Below, one piece after another: positions 30,160 through 38,021 of a stretch of 64,000 nt of DNA (its first letter is position 1; each line of letters begins with the position of its first letter). A program made the translations under genes and the position numbers. The notes under the pieces are model-generated. The model was not told the origin of the DNA. It did not search any database and saw only the letters and a program-made list of their open reading frames with translations. This DNA comes from Mycobacterium sp. JS623 (GTDB lineage: Bacteria > Actinomycetota > Actinomycetes > Mycobacteriales > Mycobacteriaceae), in NCBI RefSeq assembly GCF_000328565.1, contig NC_019966.1, positions 2,418,001-2,482,000 of the forward strand, read 5' to 3'.

Positions 30160-31830
30160 AGGCGGACGCGGTCCTGCGGGCAGCACCAGCCGGGAACTGC
30201 CGCCCTGGCCGAGATGCACGGTGTGCGTCGCCGCTACCAATTCTCGCCCGCTGATCAACGGTTCGCCGGTGCCCAGATTGCGGGCGAACCGCGGATGCGA
30301 TCCGCCCGCGATGAGCACCCGAATGCGCCACCCCGCGCGGAAGCGGTGGGCGATCGCGTCCAACTCGATCCGAATGTCGCGCGAATCCGGTGTCCCGCAG
30401 ACATATCCGTCGCTGACGTTGCGCGACCGGCCCCGCGCATCCACCTCGCTGATCCGGACGAACAGATCGTTGTAACGGTTGTCGCACGAGTGCGACAGTT
30501 GCAGCAGCGGGGTTCCGACGGCGTAGAGGTCCGCAGGAAGCGGGGCGCTGGTGAACGTCAGCACGTCAGCGCGTTCGGCAAGTCGAATGTCGTTGCGGTA
30601 GCCGCCTTCTGGTGCCAGCAGTCGACCACCGATGGTAGGCGTCGGTTCGCCGGGGTGGTAGGTGAAGCTCGACGGGGGAGTGTCCTGATCGGGCGCGCTG
30701 GCGCCGAGGTGGCCCGCCGGTCGCAGATACCACACCTGTTCGGGCATCGCCGGCGGCCAGTCGTCGAGGTCCTGCCATCCGTGCCCGTTGATGTGGATTC
30801 GCACTGGTTTACGTGCCACCCTGCGGGTGCCCGCCAAGTGAGTATCCAACCAGGCCAACGATTCTCGGAGGACGGTCGGTGCGCCTTTGGTCATCATCTG
30901 GCTGTGCGTCCACGGTCCGATCGTGACGGCGACCGGCACGTCGCGCTCGCGAAGACGTTGGTACTGCGTGAGTGTCTGCTCGAGAAACAGGTCCTGCCAT
31001 CCGCTGAGCAGCAGCACCGGAATCTGTGTGCGCTCCAGCGCCTGATGCAGCTGTAACGGCGCCCAGTGCGGGTCGTCGTGCTCGGGGTGTTCGAGCCAGG
31101 ACTCGAACCACGGTGCGCCCGTGCCCAATAGCGTGCGGGCCGATTCGCCGACCGGCAGCGCGCCTGTCGCTAGGGCCAGCGCTCGTCGCGCCCGCACCTG
31201 GCGGACGAGGGCGCGGATATCGCGCGGCTCTTCCTGGTGAGCCACCATCTCAGACCAGCCGAGGAAATCGTTCAGGCCAAATGAACCGGTGCCCCAGCGG
31301 GGGCCGCTGAGGTCGTGCGGGCCGACGGTGATGACCGCGGCCGTCATCTCCGGTGGCGGATCGGTGAGCAGCGCCCATTGCGTGAAGCCGAGGTAGGAAA
31401 TCCCGACGGTGGCGAACGAACCGGTGAACCACGGTTGATCGCGCAACCACGCGGCCGTGTCCGCGCCGTCGGCAGTCTCGTTGACCATCGGGTTGAACTC
31501 GCCACCGGAGCCGAATGTGCCTCTGACACTTTCGAAGACGACGTGATAGCCCCGCGAGGCGTACAGAGCTGCGAACAACGTCGAGGACGGCCATCCGCGG
31601 CCGTAGGGCCCGCGGACCAATAGCGTGCCTGCCGGGCTGGCAGTGCGAGGTTCGTAGTGATCGGCGATCAACTCGACGCCGTCGCGCATCGGCACGCGCA
31701 AGCCCCGGCGTACCCGGTACTGGGTGGTGTGTGGCGGCAGCTTCAGCAGGGTGCTGACGGCGCGGCCGGCGTATTTCTTGACTCTGGAACGGAACGGCGA
31801 TGCAGTGGCGGCGGCGGATACTGCGGTCAC
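30148..31830 (-). CDS. CocE/NonD-family hydrolase (X-Pro dipeptidyl-peptidase-like)
   Basis: A 560-aa serine hydrolase. The N-terminal alpha/beta hydrolase has RVPMRDGVELIADHY near residues 45-59 and the nucleophile elbow GISYLG near 144-149; the C-terminal half is the jelly-roll XPP domain (LTFTSAPLPADLYAVGTP ... WRIRVLIAGGSHPRFARN). Members hydrolyse esters, acyl-amino acids or X-Pro peptides; the substrate here is unknown. It corresponds by position to Rv2800. It starts at GTG, and no secretion signal is evident. Confidence 0.9.
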   Translation of the reverse strand: MTAVSAAATASPFRSRVKKYAGRAVSTLLKLPPHTTQYRVRRGLRVPMRDGVELIADHYEPRTASPAGTLLVRGPYGRGWPSSTLFAALYASRGYHVVFESVRGTFGSGGEFNPMVNETADGADTAAWLRDQPWFTGSFATVGISYLGFTQWALLTDPPPEMTAAVITVGPHDLSGPRWGTGSFGLNDFLGWSEMVAHQEEPRDIRALVRQVRARRALALATGALPVGESARTLLGTGAPWFESWLEHPEHDDPHWAPLQLHQALERTQIPVLLLSGWQDLFLEQTLTQYQRLRERDVPVAVTIGPWTHSQMMTKGAPTVLRESLAWLDTHLAGTRRVARKPVRIHINGHGWQDLDDWPPAMPEQVWYLRPAGHLGASAPDQDTPPSSFTYHPGEPTPTIGGRLLAPEGGYRNDIRLAERADVLTFTSAPLPADLYAVGTPLLQLSHSCDNRYNDLFVRISEVDARGRSRNVSDGYVCGTPDSRDIRIELDAIAHRFRAGWRIRVLIAGGSHPRFARNLGTGEPLISGRELVAATHTVHLGQGGSSRLVLPAGPRPPSPH

Positions 31831-31882
31831 CTAACTAACCTTACGGATCGGCTGCGTCGTCGGCATCGACGGCCGCGGCTGG

Positions 31883-31943
31883 GTTGACTCTGCGCCTACG
31901 ACGTCGGCTACTCGGACTTTCACGCCATAGGCGCAGAGTCAAC
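31883..31943. repeat. Long intergenic inverted repeat, 16-bp perfect arms
   Basis: GTTGACTCTGCGCCTA (31883-31898) and TAGGCGCAGAGTCAAC (31928-31943) are exact reverse complements around a 29-base loop. It lies between two genes read leftward (DUF3558 protein and the CocE-type hydrolase), 8 bases after the stop of the first. It could end or stabilise the DUF3558 transcript, or be a dispersed palindromic element like those at 10828 and 19605. Confidence 0.75.
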
Positions 31944-31950
31944 GAAGATG

Positions 31951-32520
31951 TCAGTACTTGTAGTAGTTGCTCAGCTCGCGGCCGCGCTGCAGATTGGTCT
32001 GCAGGCAATCGACATCGTCGGCGGCGTAGATCGGTGAGTAGAACAGCGTCTGCAGGATGACGCCATAGCTGGTCTTGTACGCGATCCCGCAGGTGATCCA
32101 CCAGCGGTCGTTCCAGTCGGTCGGCTTCATGATCCAGAACTGGGCCGCGCGGTGGCCGTTGATGTCGAGCTCGACCGCGTCGGGCGGCAGCGTTTCCTCG
32201 TAGGTGCGCCAGACGAACGCTTCGACGGCCATCTGATAGTTGCCGGCATCGTAGTGGCAGCGCAGGCCTTCCTCGGGCGTCGGCGGAGTGAAGGCCAGCC
32301 CGATCCGCTGGATCACGTCGATCGGGATGTCCTGACACGGATCGAAGGGCCTGGGGTTGACCGTTTCGACGACGGGCCACTTGATGGACGTGGTGACGTT
32401 GGTCATCGGGATATCGGTGGCGTCGACGCGCACAGGGCCGGCCGGGTTCGACTGCCACACCACGATCACCGCCGCGACCAGCGCACACAGCGCGGACAGC
32501 AGGCGAAGTTTGGCGACCAT
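31951..32520 (-). CDS. Membrane-anchored DUF3558-like protein
   Basis: A 189-aa exported protein with an N-terminal hydrophobic anchor (LLSALCALVAAVIVVW, residues 7-22) and no lipobox Cys. The ectodomain has FDPCQDIPIDVIQRIGLAF near residues 59-77 and GLRCHYD, the DPC...GL...C pattern of DUF3558, with Cys pairs probably forming disulfides. The family is largely mycobacterial cell-envelope proteins of unknown function; by position it resembles Rv2799. An AAGGGGG ribosome-binding site precedes the ATG. Confidence 0.75.
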   Translation of the reverse strand: MVAKLRLLSALCALVAAVIVVWQSNPAGPVRVDATDIPMTNVTTSIKWPVVETVNPRPFDPCQDIPIDVIQRIGLAFTPPTPEEGLRCHYDAGNYQMAVEAFVWRTYEETLPPDAVELDINGHRAAQFWIMKPTDWNDRWWITCGIAYKTSYGVILQTLFYSPIYAADDVDCLQTNLQRGRELSNYYKY

Positions 32521-32590
32521 CCAACCCCCTTACCTTGGTCCGACCCTGCGGGGAGTGTAGCGGTCCGCCGCACGTGTCAGGACGAGAAAT

Positions 32591-32604
32591 AGGAACATGT
32601 TCTA
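32591..32604. promoter_or_regulatory. Palindrome resembling a KstR-type operator
   Basis: AGGAACATGTTCTA contains the perfect palindrome GAACATGTTC and the AAC-N2-GTT core of the KstR (TetR-family cholesterol repressor) motif; the right half GTTCTA is exact while the left half has two changes. It lies between the divergent DUF3558 and metallophosphoesterase genes, 70 and 45 bases from their starts. The spacing rules out the mycobacterial SOS box. Confidence 0.35.
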
Positions 32605-32649
32605 GTTGCCGAATCAGGGCCCACGCTAGCGCAAGTAGGGTGGTCGGTT

Positions 32650-33600
32650 GTGACACGAGACGGCCGCCGACCCACACTATGGGCGATCAGCGACCTACAC
32701 ACCGGTCACACCGGCAACAAGCCGATCACCGAGTCGCTGCATCCGTCGACGCCCGACGACTGGCTGATCGTCGCGGGGGACGTGGCAGAGCGGACCGACG
32801 AGGTCCACTGGTCGCTCGACCTGCTCCGCAAGCGCTTCGCCAAAGTCATCTGGGTGCCAGGCAACCACGAACTGTGGACCACCAACCGCGACCCCATGCA
32901 GATCTTCGGCAAGGCCCGTTACGACTACTTCGTCAACATGTGCGACGAGATGGGCATCGTCACCCCCGAACACCCTTTTCCGGTGTGGACCGAAGAGGGT
33001 GGCCCGGCGACCATCGTGCCGATGTTCCTGCTGTACGACTACTCGTTTCTTCCTCAGGGCGCGGCGACCAAAGCCGAGGGGCTGGCGATCGCCCGCGAGC
33101 GCAACGTCGTCGGCACGGATGAATTCCTGTTGTCGTCGGAGCCGTATGCCACCCGCGACGCGTGGTGTCGCGACCGGGTGTCCTACACCCGCAAGCGCCT
33201 CGAGGACCTCGACTGGATGGACCAGACGGTGCTGGTGAACCATTTCCCGCTGGTCCGCGAACCCTGCGACGCGATGTTTTACCCCGAGTTCTCACTGTGG
33301 TGCGGCACCACCGCCACCGCCGACTGGCACACCCGCTACAACGCGATCTGCTCGGTCTACGGCCATCTGCACATCCCGCGGACCACGTGGTACGACGGGG
33401 TGCGACACGAAGAGGTATCCGTCGGTTATCCGCGAGAATGGCGGCGCCGCAAGCCATATCGATGGTTGCGCCAGATACTGCCCGACCCGAAGTACGCGCC
33501 CGGCTATCTCAATGAGTTCGGCGGCCACTTCCAAATCACGCAGGAGATGCGCGACCACGCCGAGAAGGTGCAGGAGCGGGTCAAGGCCAGGCAGTCATGA
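32650..33600 (+). CDS. Calcineurin-like metallophosphoesterase
   Basis: A 316-aa binuclear metallophosphatase. Metal-binding motifs are SDLHTGH near residues 15-21, AGDVAER near 41-47, GNHELW near 75-80, and the C-terminal VNHFPL and YGHLH blocks. The substrate is unknown. It begins at GTG with a TAGGGT box ending 8 bases upstream. It is followed without gap by pptT (ATGA) and then truB (ATGA), so the three are co-translated, as in M. tuberculosis Rv2795c-Rv2793c. Confidence 0.92.
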   Translation: MTRDGRRPTLWAISDLHTGHTGNKPITESLHPSTPDDWLIVAGDVAERTDEVHWSLDLLRKRFAKVIWVPGNHELWTTNRDPMQIFGKARYDYFVNMCDEMGIVTPEHPFPVWTEEGGPATIVPMFLLYDYSFLPQGAATKAEGLAIARERNVVGTDEFLLSSEPYATRDAWCRDRVSYTRKRLEDLDWMDQTVLVNHFPLVREPCDAMFYPEFSLWCGTTATADWHTRYNAICSVYGHLHIPRTTWYDGVRHEEVSVGYPREWRRRKPYRWLRQILPDPKYAPGYLNEFGGHFQITQEMRDHAEKVQERVKARQS

Positions 33601-34271
33601 CCGCTGCTCCGCTGCTCGCGGTGGTGCTGCCAGAGGCCGAGGCGCTGGCGGCGGCCGAATTGTATAACGACCCACCGGGATTAGCGCCGCTGCCGGAAGA
33701 GGAGCCACTGATCGCGAAGTCGGTGGCCAAGCGGCGCAACGAGTTCATCACCGTGCGCCACTGCGCCCGGCAGGCCCTCGATGAACTCGGTGTGCCGTCG
33801 GTGCCGATCCTCAAGGGGGACAAGGGCGAGCCCTGCTGGCCCGACGGTGTCGTCGGCAGCCTCACCCATTGCACGGGTTTTCGCGGTGCGGCCGTCGCCA
33901 GGCGCGGTCAGGTGCGCTCGGTGGGCATCGACGCCGAACCGCACGACGTGCTGCCCAAGGGCGTGCTCGACGCGGTCAGCCTGCCGAAAGAGCGCGTCGA
34001 ACTGCAACAGATGCCGCATGGTTTGCATTGGGACCGAATCCTGTTCTGCGCCAAGGAGGCGACGTATAAGGCGTGGTTTCCGTTGACGCACCGCTGGCTT
34101 GGTTTCGAAGATGCGCACATCACCTTCGGAGTCGACGGCAGCGGCACCGCGGGCACGTTCGAGTCACGCATTCTGATCGATCCGGCCGCCGAGTCAGGCC
34201 CGCCGCTGGAGACGTTGTCGGGACGCTGGTCGGTTCGCGACGGGCTGGCGCTGACGGCGATCGTCGTATGA
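33597..34271 (+). CDS. pptT: 4'-phosphopantetheinyl transferase PptT
   Basis: A 224-aa Sfp-type transferase that loads the phosphopantetheine arm onto acyl and peptidyl carrier proteins of mycolate, lipid and siderophore synthesis. The motifs [10 protein letters not shown] (Mg-binding Asp/Glu, near 111-120) and [15 protein letters not shown] (near 149-163) are intact, and [14 protein letters not shown] near 43-56 binds CoA. Length and sequence match mycobacterial PptT, an essential enzyme there. Confidence 0.97.
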   Translation: MTAAPLLAVVLPEAEALAAAELYNDPPGLAPLPEEEPLIAKSVAKRRNEFITVRHCARQALDELGVPSVPILKGDKGEPCWPDGVVGSLTHCTGFRGAAVARRGQVRSVGIDAEPHDVLPKGVLDAVSLPKERVELQQMPHGLHWDRILFCAKEATYKAWFPLTHRWLGFEDAHITFGVDGSGTAGTFESRILIDPAAESGPPLETLSGRWSVRDGLALTAIVV

Positions 34272-35149
34272 CCCACGCTGGAATTGTCGTAGTCGACAAA
34301 CCGGCGGGCATGACGAGCCATGACGTCGTCGGCCGCTGCAGGCGCATCTTCGGCACCCGCAAGGTTGGCCACGCGGGCACACTCGACCCGATGGCCACCG
34401 GCGTGCTCGTCGTCGGGATAGAACGCGCCACCAAGATCCTCGGCCTGCTGACGACCACCGACAAGTCCTATTCCGCCACCATCCGGCTCGGCCAAACCAC
34501 ATCCACCGATGACGCCGAAGGTGAAGTCTTGCAATCGGTTTCGGCCAGCGCCGTCACCGACGATCAGATCGGTGACGCGGTCGGCGCGCTGCGCGGTGAG
34601 ATCGCGCAGGTGCCGTCGGCGGTCAGCGCCGTCAAGGTCGGCGGCAAGCGCGCCTACAGACTGGTCCGCGAGGGCCAGACGGTCGAACTCGCGCCGCGCA
34701 ACGTTCGCATCGAAAGGTTCGATGTGCTGGCCATCCGCCGGCACGACGAACTCATCGACGTCGACGTCGAAGTCGACTGCTCGAGCGGCACGTACATCCG
34801 CGCGCTGGCCCGCGACGTCGGCGATGCACTGAAAGTCGGCGGACATCTGACCGCGCTGCGGCGCACCAGAGTCGGCCGGTTCGGGCTCGATCAGGCTCGC
34901 ATTCTCGATGACCTCGCCGAGCGGCCCCGCCTGAGCTATTCACTTGATGAAGCCTGCCTGCAATCGTTTCCGCGCCGCGATCTGACCGACGCCGAGGCCG
35001 AGGACACCCGGCACGGACGGCCGCTGGACGCCGCCGACATCGACGGCGTCTACGCTGCCACCGCACCCGATGGAAGAGTTATCGCGCTGCTGAAAGACCA
35101 AGCGTCACGGTCGAAGTCGGTTGTTGTGTTACGCCCTGCCACCCTGTAG
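34268..35149 (+). CDS. truB: tRNA pseudouridine-55 synthase
   Basis: A 293-aa TruB that forms pseudouridine 55 in the T-arm of tRNAs. The catalytic Asp is in [14 protein letters not shown] near residues 34-47; [11 protein letters not shown] and [15 protein letters not shown] are further family motifs. The C-terminal region (about 225-290) is the actinobacterial PUA-like extension. The ATG overlaps the pptT stop. Confidence 0.95.
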   Translation: MTHAGIVVVDKPAGMTSHDVVGRCRRIFGTRKVGHAGTLDPMATGVLVVGIERATKILGLLTTTDKSYSATIRLGQTTSTDDAEGEVLQSVSASAVTDDQIGDAVGALRGEIAQVPSAVSAVKVGGKRAYRLVREGQTVELAPRNVRIERFDVLAIRRHDELIDVDVEVDCSSGTYIRALARDVGDALKVGGHLTALRRTRVGRFGLDQARILDDLAERPRLSYSLDEACLQSFPRRDLTDAEAEDTRHGRPLDAADIDGVYAATAPDGRVIALLKDQASRSKSVVVLRPATL

Positions 35150-35164
35150 TCGCATACTGGCTAA

Positions 35165-35575
35165 GTGGGAACGCCTTATAAACTTCTTCAGTTGGCCCTG
35201 GCCGTGTTCGGAGTGATCATGCTGCTGCTGTATCCACTTGCGTGGGTGTGGCCATCGGGCTGGGCATGGCATCACGGCCCCCCACACGATTCGGTGTATT
35301 TCATGATGATCGTCGGCATTTATGCGACACTCGGAGTGTTCCTGCTGAGCGCCGCGCGCAACCCCGCGACCCACCTCAGCGTGATCTGGTTTGCGGTGTG
35401 GTCCAGCGTCGTGCACGCCACGATCATGGCGGTGCAATCCCTCACCGGCGAGCACCAATTGGGCCATCTGTTCGGTGATGTTCCAGCACTTCTGCTGGTG
35501 GCCATCGTGCTGTCGGCGCTCGTGATGTCGGCCGGACTGAAGCAGCCGGAACCTGACCCAGCGGGATCGCGCTAG
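35165..35575 (+). CDS. Small four-helix membrane protein of unknown function
   Basis: A 136-aa protein with four predicted membrane segments: about residues 6-29 (LLQLALAVFGVIMLLLYPLA), 43-63, 70-90 and 104-124. The second loop has HHGPPHDSVYFMMIVGIYATLG; similar small proteins are annotated as DUF6632-like, which I cannot confirm. It starts at GTG with CATACT ending 6 bases upstream. Its TAG shares the palindrome CTAG with the stop of the convergent sirR. Confidence 0.75.
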   Translation: MGTPYKLLQLALAVFGVIMLLLYPLAWVWPSGWAWHHGPPHDSVYFMMIVGIYATLGVFLLSAARNPATHLSVIWFAVWSSVVHATIMAVQSLTGEHQLGHLFGDVPALLLVAIVLSALVMSAGLKQPEPDPAGSR

Positions 35576-36276
35576 CCGACCACCCAGATCGCTTCTGCCG
35601 CAGGGCTTCCTAGGTCGACCGTGGTGCCGGGATCGTCCTCCCTGGCGTTGGCGGACTTGATGGCCACCGAGATCATGCCTGCGAAGTCGCGTCGGGCCAG
35701 CACATGCAGCCGTGAGTCCAAGCTGATGCCGACAGTGTCGAAGTACCGCAGCATCTCGGGGTCGGCGTCGGAGATGCGGGCCACGGTCCCGGACTCCCCG
35801 TTCTGGCAGACCGACAGCTGTCGCGCATCCGGGGTGGGCACCTGGCCGTCCTTGGCCGGGATCGGATCGCCGTGCGGGTCGCGGGTGGGGTGGCCTAGCT
35901 TGGCGTCGATCCGGTCGAGCATCCGGTCGGACACCGCATGCTCGAGCACCTCGGCCTCATCGTGCACCTCGTCCCAGCTGTAGCCCAGTTCGCGGACCAG
36001 GAACGTTTCCATCAGCCGATGCCTGCGCACCATGCCCAGCGCGGCGCGCCTGCCCGCCTCGGTCAGCGTCACGGCCCCGTACTTCTCGTGATCGACCAGA
36101 CCCTGGTCGGCGAGCTTGCGGATGGACTCCGATGCTGTGGACGCCGACACGCCGATCCGCTCGGCGAGCAGCTTGGTGCTGACTTTCTCCAGCGACCACT
36201 CCTGGGCGGTCCAGATGACTTTGAGGTAGTCCTGGGCAACCGTGCTCAGGTCGCGAGGATTGCCTTCAGGACTCAC
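35572..36276 (-). CDS. sirR: DtxR/MntR-family metal-dependent repressor
   Basis: A 234-aa transcription factor. The N-terminal winged helix has AERIGVSASTASESIRKLADQGLV (split over residues 33-56), followed by the dimerisation/metal domain with HDEAEVLEHAVSDRM near 98-112 carrying His/Glu ligands, and a C-terminal SH3-like FeoA domain. The family represses metal uptake when loaded with Mn or Fe; mycobacterial homologues at this locus are called SirR or MntR. It starts at GTG and is divergent from ribF. A TTAGGCA half-site lies 12 bases upstream, which may be autoregulatory. Confidence 0.93.
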   Translation of the reverse strand: MSPEGNPRDLSTVAQDYLKVIWTAQEWSLEKVSTKLLAERIGVSASTASESIRKLADQGLVDHEKYGAVTLTEAGRRAALGMVRRHRLMETFLVRELGYSWDEVHDEAEVLEHAVSDRMLDRIDAKLGHPTRDPHGDPIPAKDGQVPTPDARQLSVCQNGESGTVARISDADPEMLRYFDTVGISLDSRLHVLARRDFAGMISVAIKSANAREDDPGTTVDLGSPAAEAIWVVG

Positions 36277-36287
36277 AGTCAGAAAGT

Positions 36288-36294
36288 TTAGGCA
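36288..36294. promoter_or_regulatory. TTAGGCA half-site between sirR and ribF
   Basis: TTAGGCA matches one arm of DtxR/IdeR-type iron or manganese boxes (TTAGGCTAGCCTAA type); the opposite arm (ATCTTCA) does not match. It sits between the divergent sirR and ribF starts and could be a weak operator for SirR itself. Confidence 0.25.
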
Positions 36295-36357
36295 ATCTTC
36301 ACCTGATCTGGTGGTCCAGCGAAGCCCTGCGCACCTCTGCGCCGTAGGCTGGCGGCT

Positions 36358-37332
36358 GTGCAGCGCTGGCGGGGGCAAGACGACATCCCGACGGACTGGG
36401 GTCGATGCGTCGTTACGATCGGCGTCTTCGACGGGGTGCATCGGGGACATCAGGAGCTGATCAGTCACGCCGTGAAGGCAGGCCGGACCCGCGGCGTGCC
36501 GTCGGTGCTGATGACGTTCGACCCGCACCCGATGGAGGTCGTGTTCCCTGGCAGCCATCCCGCACAGCTGACGACGCTGACCCGGCGCGCCGAACTCGTC
36601 GAGGAACTCGGCATCGACGTCTTTCTGGTAATGCCGTTCACCACCGACTTCATGAAGCTCACTCCGGAGCGCTACATCCACGAGCTGCTGGTCGAACACC
36701 TGCACGCCGTCGAGGTCGTGGTGGGGGAGAACTTCACCTTCGGCAAGAAGGCCGCGGGCAACGTCGACACGCTGCGCAGGGCGGGCGAGCGGTTCGGCTT
36801 TGCCGTGCAAGGCATGTCGCTGGTCAGTGAGCACCACCAGAACGAGGACATCACGTTCTCGTCTACCTACATCCGATCCTGCGTGGACGCGGGCGACATG
36901 GTCGCCGCGACCGAGGCGCTCGGCCGTCCGCACCGCGTCGAGGGCGTGGTGGTGCGCGGCGAGGGACGAGGCATGGTGCTGGGCTTTCCTACCGCAAACG
37001 TGGCGCCGCCGATGTACTCGGCGATCCCGGCCGACGGCGTCTACGCCGCCTGGTTCACCGTGCTGGGTCACGGCCCCATCACCGGCAGCGTCGTGCCCGG
37101 CGAGCGTTATCAGTCCGCGGTGTCGGTTGGCACCAACCCGACGTTCTCGGGGCGCACCCGCACCGTGGAAGCGTTCGTCCTCGACACCAGCGCGGACCTG
37201 TACGGCCAGCACGTCGCGGTCGATTTCGTCGCCCGCATCCGTGGCCAGGAGACGTTCGACCGGGTCGAGGACCTGGTGGCGACCATGGGCGACGACACCG
37301 AGCACGCCCGCACGATTCTTTCTGCGGGCTGA
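36358..37332 (+). CDS. ribF: Bifunctional riboflavin kinase / FAD synthetase
   Basis: A 324-aa two-domain enzyme making FMN and FAD. The nucleotidyltransferase half has GVFDGVHRGHQELI (HxGH motif) near residues 22-35 and ISSTYIR-like FSSTYIRSCVDAGD near 168-181. The C-terminal flavokinase half has GRGMVLGFPTANV near 202-214 and VGTNPTF. It starts at GTG, with TAGGCT ending 7 bases upstream. By order it sits between sirR and rpsO as in M. tuberculosis. Confidence 0.96.
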   Translation: MQRWRGQDDIPTDWGRCVVTIGVFDGVHRGHQELISHAVKAGRTRGVPSVLMTFDPHPMEVVFPGSHPAQLTTLTRRAELVEELGIDVFLVMPFTTDFMKLTPERYIHELLVEHLHAVEVVVGENFTFGKKAAGNVDTLRRAGERFGFAVQGMSLVSEHHQNEDITFSSTYIRSCVDAGDMVAATEALGRPHRVEGVVVRGEGRGMVLGFPTANVAPPMYSAIPADGVYAAWFTVLGHGPITGSVVPGERYQSAVSVGTNPTFSGRTRTVEAFVLDTSADLYGQHVAVDFVARIRGQETFDRVEDLVATMGDDTEHARTILSAG

Positions 37333-37429
37333 GGCACTGTTAGACTCCCTGCCGACCCGGCGTGTGCTGCAGTTCGCGGTGGCTACGCCTTAGAAGAATT
37401 AGTCGCGGACCTATTGATGGAGTTATTTC

Positions 37430-37699
37430 GTGGCGCTCACTGCCGAACAAAAGAAGGACATTCTGGGCCAGTACGGCCTGCATAACACCGACACCGGCTC
37501 CCCAGAAGCCCAGGTCGCGCTGCTGACCAAGCGCATCTCCGACCTGACCGAGCACCTCAAGGTGCACAAGCATGACCACCACTCGCGGCGCGGTCTGCTG
37601 TTGCTGGTCGGCCGTCGCCGCCGGCTGCTCAAGTACGTCGCCCAGGTGGACGTCGAGCGCTACCGCTCGCTGATCGAGCGGCTCGGCTTGCGCCGCTGA
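37430..37699 (+). CDS. rpsO: 30S ribosomal protein S15
   Basis: An 89-aa S15 of normal length ([11 protein letters not shown] ... [13 protein letters not shown] ... [20 protein letters not shown]). It binds 16S rRNA near the central junction and anchors the 30S platform. A GATGGAG ribosome-binding site precedes the GTG start. In many bacteria rpsO and pnp are co-transcribed with RNase III processing between them; the 322-base gap to pnp here fits that arrangement. Confidence 0.97.
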   Translation: MALTAEQKKDILGQYGLHNTDTGSPEAQVALLTKRISDLTEHLKVHKHDHHSRRGLLLLVGRRRRLLKYVAQVDVERYRSLIERLGLRR

Positions 37700-38021
37700 G
37701 CGGCTCATCGAGCTGACGTCGCTGACGCCCGAGCCCGGGTTATTCGGCCTCGTAGGAGGCCCAAGGTACGATGGCTTCGTTCGCCAGCCGGATCGGCTCG
37801 AACAAATCGGGTGCGGTTTCGCATATCCGCGAACCCGCTCCCGCGTCTCATATCGGGACCCGCCCTGATCGCGCGGTCTTCGGTAGTGGCTGCCGGGTAG
37901 CAATCCCGACAGCTTCGATCGATGGCCGTAGCCGCATCAAGGCCGGTGGTTCACACGCTGTGACGACGCGAAACAGCTAAACAGTGAAGACACTGAACCA
38001 AGAGAGGCCATACGGACGCAC
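37700..38021 (+). ncRNA. rpsO-pnp intergenic leader, no gene seen; possible structured pnp 5' UTR
   Basis: No convincing coding region fills these 322 bases; M. tuberculosis carries lppU here, which is absent. A compact hairpin GGCCTC-GTAG-GAGGCC lies at 37746-37761, and a TACGAT hexamer at 37767-37772 could be a -10 element. GCCGGGTAGCAATCCCGAC near 37890 may form another stem. Actinobacterial pnp genes are known to carry a conserved 5' UTR structure (Actino-pnp motif) and enteric pnp leaders are RNase III sites; membership of this leader in that class is inference. Confidence 0.35.

Noticed and set aside
32593..32602. Mycobacterial SOS (LexA) box
   Set aside because: GAAC and GTTC are 2 bases apart instead of 4 and the flanking TC/GA are absent.
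37771..37980. 69-codon frame between rpsO and pnp
   Set aside because: No ribosome-binding site or recognisable sequence; the interval is better read as a leader. It is not lppU because no lipobox is present.
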